Positions 56,614 to 64,000 of a stretch of DNA of 64,000 nucleotides are shown piece by piece. The stretch comes from Clostridia bacterium (GTDB lineage Bacteria > Bacillota > Clostridia > TANB77 > CAG-508): positions 4,841 to 68,840 of the forward strand of contig JAAVZQ010000068.1 in assembly GCA_022791735.1 (NCBI GenBank), given 5' to 3'. The notes beneath the pieces are model-generated. The model saw nothing but the letters and a program-made list of their open reading frames with translations, was not told the origin of the DNA and searched no databases. The position numbers were made by a program, and so were the translations under genes. Position 1 is the stretch's first letter. The number at the start of each line of letters is the position of its first letter.

Positions 56614-57830
56614 TATTCTTCAAAACAAGAAACTTTATTGCTAAAAAAATCACGCCTAAACTTAAATTTATCAAAATAAGTTTTAGATTAAAATAATCTG
56701 CTCCTGTTCTTGGAAGTACTTTTCTCTTTATTTGTACTTCTGCATCACTTTGCATTTTATCTTCTTCTTTTGCTTCATTAGAATTTTCCTTTAGTTCTTC
56801 GTCTTTTTTTATCTCTTCATTCTTTACATCTGTATTTTCGTCTTTTTTGTCTTCATCTGTTTTTCCTATGCCGTCCTTGGCTATTTCCATTTGTTTCTTC
56901 TTTATTTTCATCTTGTTTGTTATCTCCCTCTTCATCTTTATAGATTAATTCTTCATCTTTCATAGTATTTGTCAAAGTAGCTTCTACATCATCCACCTTT
57001 TCTACTTCTAAAAGCATTGCAAACTTTCCTATTTTATCTATCCTTTGGTACATTTTATCTGTTAAATAATTTACTTTTGCATTTACCTTCAATGTGTCTA
57101 TATCTTTTACTTGCTCATTTGGTATTTTTATTTTAAATGTATCATCTGCTGCATCAAATTCTGCTTTTATTTCTCCTGTTTCTACATCTGTTATAGAATA
57201 TTCTGTACTATTTTCTATATTATAATTAAGAAGTTCTCCATCTATTATCTTTGTCCTATATGTTTGTGAAACAAAGCCTTCTTCTTTTTGCATTTCTCCA
57301 ATCTCTTGAAGCTCTGCTCTACCTCTGTAAAATTCTCTCAAATTAAATCCTAATTCAACTAATTCTTTTGCTTTCTCTATTATTTTATTAGCTCTTATCA
57401 TTTGTGCTTCAGTTACACCATCTGCTACATAATATTTAGTATTTATCTGTGATAAATCTGGGCATACATCCACATAATCGAGTGCAAGCTGTGTTGCCAT
57501 ATATGCATCATTCTCGCTTGCTAAGCCTAAGCTGTCTCCTCCTATTTTATTATATCCGTGTCTAATTATCCTAAATCTTACTACATCATCATATTCTTTT
57601 TCTATTACTTCACCAGAATTACTTATACCTATCGCACTCGTTCTGTATAAAACCTTATCTCCTAAAGTATATTTGTTAATTCCAATTGGTCTGTATTCAT
57701 CTACAAACTTTTTCGCAACTATTAGTTCTAAAGATTCTGCATGTACTTCTGTATTTGTATTAGCCTGTACATTGCAAGCACTTAAGCCTAATAGAATTGC
57801 TATAAAACCTACTATTATTCTCTTTTTCAT
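56591..57830 (-). CDS. LPRTG cell-wall-anchored protein with TQxA-like domain (one CGGN +1 site)
   Basis: 412 aa after one skip. Signal peptide MKKRIIVGFIAILLGLSAC with a lipobox-like LSAC, then a TQxA thioester-like domain (RFRIIRHGYNKIGG..., ATQLALDYV near residue 113-116), a beta-rich repeat domain, a Lys/Glu-rich stalk, and the sorting signal LPRTGADYFNLKLILINLSLGVIFLAIKFLVLKNKK. At 56873-56875 (GGA-CGGC) normal reading ends at a TGA six codons later, before the sorting signal; CGGC as Gly joins stalk and LPRTG. I see no obvious partner Cys for the TQxA glutamine. A sortase gene lies directly upstream. Confidence 0.87.
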
Positions 57831-57848
57831 TTTAAATCATATCCTTTC

Positions 57849-58430
57849 TTATTCTTCTTTGCCAATAACACATAGTCTATTTTCATCCTGTCCTTTTACA
57901 CATGTTATAAGTGTTATTATGTTTTCTTCTGTTTCTCTTAAAATACTTAAGTCTGTTTCTTTAATAATTTTGCTTTCACATACTTTATATCTCCTTTCCC
58001 CCTTATTTGTCATATATATTATTTCTTCATTATCTTCAAGTTCATTAATTCTTGAAAAATAATGAGCATAAGAGCCTTCATTGTGTGAAGCAAGTGCAAT
58101 ATTTCCGCTTCCACAGACTTGTTTCTTCAAAATGTCCGTACACTATGTTTTAACACATCTGGTGTTGTACCCTGACGAACCACAGTTTCTACTTCAATAC
58201 TTGGTATAATAATTATACCGAATGATATCATTTTCTGATATCATTTCTTGAGTGGTATCATTATGGGCTTCTTCCTGTGTGTTTACATTATCATTTAATA
58301 TAGCATTTACTTCCTCATTTCTTTTGTTTTCTTCTAATTCAAAATACCTATTTCTTGCAAACGCAATTGTACATGACACAATAAATAGCATTGCAAAAAA
58401 AGCTATAGTAATAATTCTTCTTTTTCTCAT
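57849..58430 (-). CDS. sortase, probably class D (three CGGN +1 sites)
   Basis: 192 aa after three skips. N-terminal membrane helix RIITIAFFAMLFIVSCTIAFA; then GIIIIPSIEVETVVRQGTTPDVLKHSVGHFEETSLWKGNIALASHNEGSYAHYFSRIN (catalytic His in ASHN) and ENIITLITCVKGQDENRLCVIGK (catalytic Cys in TLxTC, Arg ten residues later). Sites: 58218-58220 (ATT-CGGT, giving IIGIIIIPSI), 58136-58138 (GTA-CGGA, giving SVGHF) and 58105-58107 (AAG-CGGA, giving KGNIALASHN). Its substrate is most likely the LPRTG protein encoded just downstream. Confidence 0.92.
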
Positions 58431-58668
58431 TTTTTCTTCTTTCTTTTTGGATAAATTTTAGATTAAAAATTTATTGATTAAAACTTAAAAATCTAATTAG
58501 AATAAAATTTGAATTCTAACTTCTATATTTCACGAATTCTATAATACTACTTATTTGGAAATAAATTTAAAAAGACAAAAAAAGACAGTTTTTTTGAAAC
58601 ATTTTGTATCAATATAAAAGAAAAGCAATATATTTCTATCATAGTCATATACTGCTTTTCACTTAATT

Positions 58669-59718
58669 TTATTCAAATGTTATTTGGAAATTTGTCGGTG
58701 CAATTTCTATATATGTGTTTCCGTCATTTACCTTAATCTCATTTCCTTCTAAATCTTGATATTCTGTTTTTGCACTTCTTGATGTTTTTTTGCATTTTAT
58801 CTTTATGGCTTTACCATCTGTAATGTAGTATCCGTCTAAAGTCCCCACATTTTGAATTGCTTGCCTTCCATAATTATTTTCTTCACTTGTTGTTTGATAA
58901 TTTGCAAGTGTTACTATTATATTCTTAGCTGTTAGTACTTCTCCTGTCAACCAATCTTTTTGCAACTGATTTGCTACATATCTTTCATACACTTTCTTTT
59001 CTGCATTATATACAAACTTAACTTTTCCTTTTAAAAATGGTATGGTTACTGAATTTGCTTCACTACCATCTGCTAGTTCCACCTCATCTGTTACATAATT
59101 TAGTACATTTCTTTGTGTTGTATTTGTTCTATATTTCTTTGTTTCTGCATAATTCCATACTTCTTTAACATTTACAAGTGCATTGTGTGGTGCTTTCTTT
59201 TTGTTCGTTCTAGAAAATACTTTTCCTGGAGATTCTATTCCATTTGCATTATCTATCCCTAAACTTTTTACTTCTGCAAGTGCTTTATCACTACCTCCAA
59301 AGTGTACAAATATACTATCATTTTCTATGGCATAATCTATAAAATATGGCCTTGCAGACCTTGAAGGTCCAATTTGGTCTATTTGCGGATCTTTATATAC
59401 TGCAAGAAATCTTGTTAAGCTTCCCTCAACTACTGCCTCATAAACTATCATAGCTTCATTTAGCCCTGTTTGAGGAACTGCGTCACCAACGTTATCTATT
59501 ACAACTGCTATTGTTCTTTTGTTTCCATCATATTTACTTTTTGGAACAGCTTTATCTTCTATCCCGACTGTTATTGTGGAATTATCTACTCCTTCTGATG
59601 CATCCACTGTCTTTTTTGAGCTTTCTAATTCTTTTGTATCGACTATTTTTATGGCAAGTAATGCTCCTAGTCCAATAACTAATAAAATGAGTATTGCAAG
59701 TAATATTTTATTTCTCAT
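58669..59718 (-). CDS. YerB-like DUF3048 exported protein
   Basis: 349 aa. N-terminal membrane anchor ILLAILILLVIGLGALLAIKIV; DUF3048 signatures RTIAVVIDNVGDAVPQTGLNEAMIVYEAVVEGSLTRFLAVYKDPQIDQIGPSRSARPYFIDYAIENDSIFVHFGGSDKAL and the C-terminal DUF3048_C region with YITDGKAIKIKCKKTSRSAKTEYQDLEGNEIKVNDGNTYIEI. Extracytoplasmic, function unknown. Intact. Confidence 0.93.
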   Translation of the reverse strand: MRNKILLAILILLVIGLGALLAIKIVDTKELESSKKTVDASEGVDNSTITVGIEDKAVPKSKYDGNKRTIAVVIDNVGDAVPQTGLNEAMIVYEAVVEGSLTRFLAVYKDPQIDQIGPSRSARPYFIDYAIENDSIFVHFGGSDKALAEVKSLGIDNANGIESPGKVFSRTNKKKAPHNALVNVKEVWNYAETKKYRTNTTQRNVLNYVTDEVELADGSEANSVTIPFLKGKVKFVYNAEKKVYERYVANQLQKDWLTGEVLTAKNIIVTLANYQTTSEENNYGRQAIQNVGTLDGYYITDGKAIKIKCKKTSRSAKTEYQDLEGNEIKVNDGNTYIEIAPTNFQITFE

Positions 59719-59720
59719 TG

Positions 59721-60194
59721 CTACATTTCAATCCTTTCAAATCCTACCTTTTTTAGTATATTTTCTTCTTTTGCTCTCATTTCTTTCTTTTCTTCTTCAT
59801 TCATGTGGTCATATCCCATAAGGTGATAAAATCCATGCACAAGCATATATGCAAATTCCCTTTCAAAACTATGCCCATATTCCTTTGCTTGACTTTCCAC
59901 TCTAGGAATACATACGATTATATCACCTAATGCTTCTTCATTTTTCTTTGCTTCTTCTATTTCATCTTGCTCAAACATCGGGAAAGATAGTACATCTGTT
60001 ACACTATCTATATTCCTATATTTACTATTTATTTCTTTTATGTATTTTTCATTTGAAATAATTACACTTATGTATATGCTACAATCGTATAGATTTTCTT
60101 CTTTAAAACATGCTTCATATACTATATCTATTATTTCTTCATATTTTGTATTTTCTTCTATTCCTTCATAACTTGTTTCAGCTAATTTCCTCAT
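59721..60194 (-). CDS. ybeY: rRNA maturation endoribonuclease YbeY
   Basis: 157 aa. Conserved NSKYRNIDSVTDVLSFPM and zinc motif MLVHGFYHLMGYDHMNEEEKKEM (HGxxHLxGYDH). The first zinc-ligand His is followed by Phe-Tyr instead of the common Thr/Leu, a minor variant. Acts in 16S 3'-end processing and ribosome quality control. Coupled to the upstream 396-aa gene by a 4-nt overlap. Confidence 0.95.
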   Translation of the reverse strand: MRKLAETSYEGIEENTKYEEIIDIVYEACFKEENLYDCSIYISVIISNEKYIKEINSKYRNIDSVTDVLSFPMFEQDEIEEAKKNEEALGDIIVCIPRVESQAKEYGHSFEREFAYMLVHGFYHLMGYDHMNEEEKKEMRAKEENILKKVGFERIEM

Positions 60195-61381
60195 ACTCTC
60201 ACTGCCCTTTTGGTATAGTGTTCTCCTGTCTTACATTTGTTTTTAAGTCTTTTTAAAGCTCCATATTCTACAAGTTTATCTTTATAAAATCTAACTATTT
60301 TTTTGTTTTCGTCTGTTCCTTCTAGTTTCTCTATTTCTTTTCTTAAAAATAGTATTTGTTTTTGAACTTGTCCTTCTTCTGTACTTCTATCAATTTTCTT
60401 AAATTCTTCCCAGAATTTCTTATAATCTTCTCTTTCTTGTGGTTTTTCCCAGTAAATCTTTGTTGATAAAAGCCTGATGTTATATTCTTCTATTAAGTTT
60501 ATAAGTAACTCGTAAGCCTTGTCTTTCTTTAATTCTACTTTAGAATTAATAATCAAATTCCTTGTGTCTGTAAGTAATTTCTCATAGCATTGTTCTGCAA
60601 CAATAAGCGGAATACTGTGTGTAAATAGTTTTCTACTTATTGCAAGCAAATACATTTTCTTTTCAATTTGATCTCTTGTATCAAGTTTTCCTGCTAAAAA
60701 TTCTTGTGCTTTTTCATTTTCTGCCAAAATTTCTTTGTAGTTTTCTTTTCCTTCTAGATTTATCTTTATTGGTAAAATATTTGCAATATAATCTTCTAAT
60801 GTATCAAATATACTATTATATATTTCATTTTTATCGGCTAAGTCACTTGTCATTTTATCTGCAAGTTGAATAGAATAGTTTTTAAGTATTCCTTTATATA
60901 TGCTATTCATCTTGTCTGCATAAAAACTATTATATCTTGCCACTTGTTTTTCTTTACTTTCTTTTTTTAATGACATATAGTCTAAATCTAAAAGATATTT
61001 TTGTTTTCTATATTTGTACTCTAAATATTGTGTGTCTTTTAAATGTATGACTGCATAATATCTTGACAACGCGTCTTCTTCAAAGGCTGTCGCCGTTTTT
61101 GTTGTAACCTTTTTATATATTGAATCTAATACATATTTGTCTATTGATTCTAAATATAGAATAAATGCATCCTCATATTTCTTTTGCAAATTTTCTTCTT
61201 TTTCTTGTTCTTCATTATTTTTTACTGTTTCATAATTTTTTAATACATTGTTTCTTTTTAGCGTTATTAACATACCATTAATCCCGATTTTAGTTGGTAT
61301 TAATAGTTTACTTATTGTTGTTGAAATCTTTGAAAAAAACGCCTTATCTGTTTTTGCTACTCTAAGTCCTCTTTCTTCCAT
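60191..61381 (-). CDS. 396-aa hypothetical protein in the yqfC-yqfD-ybeY cluster
   Basis: Mostly helical, Lys/Glu-rich: FFSKISTTISKLLIPTKIGINGMLITLKRNNVLKNYETV, then long helices (EEDALSRYYAVIHLKDTQYLEYKYRKQKYLLDLDYMSLKKESKEKQVARYNSFYADKM). No signal peptide, no clear membrane segment, no Cys-rich sites. Not recognised. GGAGGGATACC precedes the ATG. It sits where phoH and yqfF usually lie in Bacillota, but resembles neither. Co-transcribed with ybeY (overlap) and yqfD. Confidence 0.7.
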   Translation of the reverse strand: MEERGLRVAKTDKAFFSKISTTISKLLIPTKIGINGMLITLKRNNVLKNYETVKNNEEQEKEENLQKKYEDAFILYLESIDKYVLDSIYKKVTTKTATAFEEDALSRYYAVIHLKDTQYLEYKYRKQKYLLDLDYMSLKKESKEKQVARYNSFYADKMNSIYKGILKNYSIQLADKMTSDLADKNEIYNSIFDTLEDYIANILPIKINLEGKENYKEILAENEKAQEFLAGKLDTRDQIEKKMYLLAISRKLFTHSIPLIVAEQCYEKLLTDTRNLIINSKVELKKDKAYELLINLIEEYNIRLLSTKIYWEKPQEREDYKKFWEEFKKIDRSTEEGQVQKQILFLRKEIEKLEGTDENKKIVRFYKDKLVEYGALKRLKNKCKTGEHYTKRAVRV

Positions 61382-61391
61382 GGTATCCCTC

Positions 61392-62580
61392 CTAATAATT
61401 TAATATCTTTTCTTCAGTTCCAATATTCTCTAGTACCTCATATATCACTTCTACTTCTACGCTCGTACTTTCTTCTGCTGTGTTTATTTTTATATCTTTT
61501 ATTTCCCCATTATTTTCTATTTCTTCGGATAGTTCACTTTTCAGCTTTTCTATCAGTGTTTCTTTTGCTTTTCTTAGTGTAAGTACCTCTTGTTTCTCCT
61601 CTATTTCGCAATATGTAGAAATCCCTAAGGTTATTGGTATATAGAAATCAGAAAATAGTTTAAATTTTTTCTCTTCATATATTGTATCATATTTTTTAAA
61701 TTTTGGAAGCTTTTTCCCTAAATTTATTTCAAAATTATTCAATTTTATGCAATATTTTTTTTGGGTATTTCCAGTTTTGTTTACGGAAACTTGTTTTAGG
61801 TCCATTTTTTCTTTTTTACTATACCAAACTTTTGCTGTAATTTCTCCGACTCGCATGTACATACCTTGTGCCTGTATACTTTCCTTCCATCCAGCCACCA
61901 ATTAATATGTTTCCTTTGCTTACTATATCTCCTTCTTTTACAATTTTTGTACCATTATTTGCGGTTATCTTTACTATTTGCGCATCTTTATCTGAAACTA
62001 TATTGCAATACTCGTCTTGTTTTATGATTTCTGGTTTTTCTTTTGTTTCTGCAATCTGTACTATTACATTTGTACCTCGCATGTCTATTCTCATCCATGC
62101 TATATCTTCTCTTTTTAATCGTATTTTGTTTACAATATCTACTGTGTTTATCCTATCCTTTTTTGAGCCTATCCTTAATCCGCATTCTGCTAGCTCTTCA
62201 AGTATTATATCCTGCTCTATCCTATTATTTCCTTTTATCTCAATATTCCATACAAATTTAGATGTTAGATATATAAGCACTGTGATAATTGCCAAAAGCA
62301 AAAAGAAGATTTTCCTTTTCTTATATCTATTTAGTAAAAACGGCATTCCTCGCTTTGCCTCAATCTTTACCTTGCATTTAGTTTTTTTAGCTATTTCTCT
62401 TAGTTTTTTAAAATCTTTTAACCCAACATTTGCATAGGCATTAGTCGCTCTTTTTATTTTTACATTCCATAAAAATATTCCACTGCCTATGCAAATATTT
62501 ATAAATCTTTCAATATAATATCCCTCTACAGATATGTTTACATACCCTAATATATATCTTATAAGTATTTTAAATATCAA
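61392..62580 (-). CDS. yqfD: sporulation protein YqfD (one CGGN +1 site)
   Basis: 395 aa after one skip. N-terminal INICIGSGIFLWNVKIKRATNAYANVGLKDFKKLREIAKKTKCKVKIEAKRGMPFLLNRYKKRKIFFLLLAIITVLIYLTSKFVWNIEIKGNNRI includes one membrane helix; then LKREDIAWMRIDMRGTNVIVQIAETKEKPEI and GDIVSKGNILIGGWMEGKYTGTRYVHASGEITAKVWY. The CGG at 61846-61848 (AGT-CGGA) supplies the Gly of VHASGEITA. Mother-cell sporulation membrane protein. Confidence 0.92.
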
Positions 62581-62594
62581 TCTTGTTTACCTCT

Positions 62595-62898
62595 CTATTC
62601 ATTTTCTTCAAAGTTTATGCTATCTATTTTACCGTACTACCATGATGTCATCTTTATTCATTTGTATAAGCTTTAAACCTATTCCACTGATATTTATTAC
62701 TCCTATATATGTATTTACCTTAATAAATATTTCATCGTATTCTAAGATGTTTTTGTAGTTCTCAATTGCCACTTCTTCAAATCCCATTACTGTGATTTTT
62801 GGTTTATCTGTCATTACTTCTTCTGGCATTTCTAAAAGCGCAGTTAGCTTGTTTAGCCTTCGTCCCACAGCTAGTTCCCCCTTTTTCTCTACATACAA
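62595..62898 (-). CDS. yqfC: sporulation protein YqfC (one CGGN +1 site)
   Basis: 100 aa after one skip: LTALLEMPEEVMTDKPKITVMGFEEVAIENYKNILEYDEIFIKVNTYIGVINISGIGLKLIQMNKDDIMVVGKIDSINFEENE. At 62632-62634 GTA-CGG-TAA would stop; CGGT as Gly gives the family-typical I-V-x-G-K-I end. Directly upstream of yqfD, as in other spore formers. Confidence 0.92.
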
Positions 62899-63076
62899 TC
62901 TATTTAAGTATATTTCAAAACAGTAAAAAGAAGAACAACAAATATCTTCATAATTCCTTAAGACTTTTTTTGAAAAGCTTTCACAACAAGTTCACAAAAT
63001 GGACAAATTAGATTGTTATATTATAAGTACACTAAACAAAATAGTGAAAAACATCCCCTTTTATTTTTTATTTTAT

Positions 63077-63108
63077 AAGCCTAGGGCAACCACCCTAGGC
63101 TTTTTTAA
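63077..63108. terminator. terminator at the 3' end of the HigBA module
   Basis: AAGCCTAGGG / CCCTAGGCTT stem with a 6-nt loop. The antitoxin stop codon is inside the arm; the T-run is on the plus strand, so the orientation is ambiguous. Confidence 0.6.
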
Positions 63109-63430
63109 TTTTAGTGCTTATTCTTCTTCTTTTACTATCCTTACCATTACTATCTAAAGGTACAATTTTTAATGTATACCCCATAGGTCTTAGTAATCTC
63201 ATTAATGTTGTATATTGTGGCGTACGCGCAAAACTTTCAATTTTTGCAATGGAAGGTTGCACTATTCCTGTTAATTCACTTAGTTCCTGTTGAGTCAAAT
63301 TAGCATTTTTTCTTGTCTCAATAGTCTTTCTAATAATTTCTTTTTCGCATTCTACTTCTTGTATATCCTCTTCTGTAAAATCTGCTTCTATTTCCTTTTT
63401 GACATCCTTCCAATTCCTAAATTTACTCAT
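63095..63430 (-). CDS. HigA-type XRE antitoxin
   Basis: 111 aa: MSKFRNWKDVKKEIEADFTEEDIQEVECEKEIIRKTIETRKNANLTQQELSELTGIVQPSIAKIESFARTPQYTTLMRLLRPMGYTLKIVPLD. C-terminal HTH with the family phrase SIAKIE-G/F-TP-TLMRLL. I start at 63428-63430 since GGAG lies eight bases upstream; GTG/ATG codons at 63439/63436 are alternatives. Overlaps the toxin stop, so the order is toxin then antitoxin. Likely autorepressor with the toxin. Confidence 0.9.
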   Translation of the reverse strand: MSKFRNWKDVKKEIEADFTEEDIQEVECEKEIIRKTIETRKNANLTQQELSELTGIVQPSIAKIESFARTPQYTTLMRLLRPMGYTLKIVPLDSNGKDSKRRRISTKIKKA

Positions 63431-63785
63431 TTTCATCACTCCTATTTTTATAATCTTCTAGTAATCTCTTTGCCTTTTCAATTTCACATCTAGGTGTCTT
63501 TTGAGTTTGTTTCATAAAAATGCTTAATAATACAAACTTATTATAATGCCAACTTGCAAAAAGTATTCTATCTCTTAATGGCCTAAGCTCCCATATCTCT
63601 TTGTCTATTTTCTTTATATATGGCTCTTTAAGCATCAATCCATATGTTGCTAATGAATCAATATAACTATCTATTTTCTTCAACTTTTGTTTATTTACTT
63701 TACTATTATTTCTTTTTAATTCTCTAATATATTCATAAATTTCACTCTTGCCGTTTCTATCTTCATAAAATTCAATATCATACAT
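63423..63785 (-). CDS. HigB-type (phage Gp49-like, RelE superfamily) toxin
   Basis: 120 aa: YDIEFYEDRNGKSEIYEYIRELKRNNSK, LATYGLMLKEPYIKKIDKEIWELRPLRDRILFASWHYNKFVLLSIFMKQTQKTPRCEIEKAKRLLEDYKNR. The P-Y-I-K-x-I-WELRP-R-RI-F motif and the late F-KK-QKTP-EI-A are typical of HigB2/Gp49 mRNA interferases. Paired with the antitoxin by an 8-nt overlap. Near a transposase fragment, consistent with mobility. Confidence 0.93.
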   Translation of the reverse strand: MYDIEFYEDRNGKSEIYEYIRELKRNNSKVNKQKLKKIDSYIDSLATYGLMLKEPYIKKIDKEIWELRPLRDRILFASWHYNKFVLLSIFMKQTQKTPRCEIEKAKRLLEDYKNRSDENE

Positions 63786-63889
63786 TTATCTATTACTTCC
63801 TTTCTATTATACCCTAAAGGGTATAATTTTTCAATGCTTTTTTTATAATTTTATTAAGTTTATAAATTGCAATAATAAATTTCCGTTTT

Positions 63890-64000
63890 TTAAGCACATA
63901 ATTTTTCCAAGATTTGGTTGGTGCTTTTATATTTAAACATAGCTCTTGGATAATTATTTATCCAATCTTCTACACGCTGTATAAATTCTTCTGTAATTGA
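63890..64000 (-). CDS. C-terminal end of an IS30-like transposase, cut by window edge
   Basis: Reverse frame: SITEEFIQRVEDWINNYPRAMFKYKSTNQILEKLCA, then TAA. The W-N-N-YPR-x-x-KY-xTNQIL pattern is the usual end of IS30-family integrases. The rest lies beyond the window. Confidence 0.6.
   Translation of the reverse strand, partial: SITEEFIQRVEDWINNYPRAMFKYKSTNQILEKLCA

Noticed and set aside
206..62898. Treating the 24 broken genes as pseudogenes
   Set aside because: They include near-essential genes, all breaks share one motif in one phase, and repaired lengths and conserved motifs are perfect; decay would give mixed indels, stops and deletions.
206..62898. prfB-like P-site slippage as the mechanism
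   Set aside because: The codon before CGG is highly variable and rarely could re-pair in the +1 frame; no Shine-Dalgarno-like stimulator recurs upstream of the sites.
206..62898. CGG reassigned to another amino acid with no shift
   Set aside because: A plain reassignment would not change the frame; every site needs one base removed for the downstream sequence to match its family.
1..64000. tRNA, rRNA, CRISPR arrays or a replication origin
   Set aside because: Looked for cloverleaf-like GC-rich segments, spaced direct repeats and DnaA-box clusters; saw none that I could support.

Overview
The window is AT-rich DNA from a spore-forming, low-GC Gram-positive bacterium, most likely a gut-type member of class Clostridia. 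The evidence is spo0A, spoIVA, yqfC/yqfD, GatCAB, a sortase with an LPxTG substrate, strong AAGGAGG ribosome binding sites and Arg codons that are mostly AGA. I found no rRNA, tRNA or CRISPR array.

The outstanding observation is in decoding. About 24 genes look broken by frameshifts. When I worked through each break, every one lies at an in-frame CGG triplet that starts a four-base unit CGGN. Skipping the C and reading GGN as glycine restores the reading frame and a conserved Gly each time. I count 62 such sites, and all 24 repaired genes come out as exact multiples of three with normal family lengths. No gene of native composition uses CGG in frame as Arg. Roughly seventy CGG strings in the other two phases of the same genes cause no shift. 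Three compositionally foreign genes (18213-18515, 23583-26357, 45387-45923) do carry in-frame CGG read normally. This fits pervasive +1 (quadruplet) decoding of CGGN as glycine, by a four-base tRNA-Gly or by +1 slippage at an unread CGG codon. A sequencing artefact remains to be excluded.

Layout. 1-5000: YezG-like fragment, then a glycolytic operon on the minus strand (gapA-pgk-tpiA-gpmI). 5200-9400: small protein, DUF2130 protein, truB, nrnA, rbfA. 9650-14950: infB-ylxQ-ylxR-nusA-rimP translation operon with a structured leader. 15100-18570: DUF4160 gene, small XRE regulator, two small secreted proteins, smpB, a foreign ORF. 18570-28650: fba, polysaccharide deacetylase, Ca-type P-ATPase, foreign DEAH helicase, MATE transporter fused to a cytidylate-kinase-like domain. 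28800-30700: Rpn remnant, XRE regulator, YtxH-like protein, two TauE/SafE halves. 30700-38900: KAP NTPase, comF, recD2, rpe, rsgA, phosphoesterase, tsaD. 38900-46650: site-2 protease, Fic, lysS, large surface protein, XRE regulator, foreign membrane protein, Gly-Pro-rich protein. 46680-54900: murD, gatCAB, spo0A, YigZ, BaiN-like flavoprotein. 55000-64000: spoIVA (plus strand), LPRTG protein plus sortase, YerB-like protein, ybeY, yqfD, yqfC, a HigBA module and an IS30-like transposase end.

Intergenic regions hold families of palindromic elements, some with a second palindrome nested at one fixed position.

The shift sites affect core genes (gatA, tsaD, truB, rsgA, rimP, smpB, gpmI). They are absent from gapA, pgk, tpiA, fba, infB, nusA, lysS, gatB, murD, spo0A and spoIVA. 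If real, the recoding must therefore be efficient, yet avoided in many highly expressed genes.
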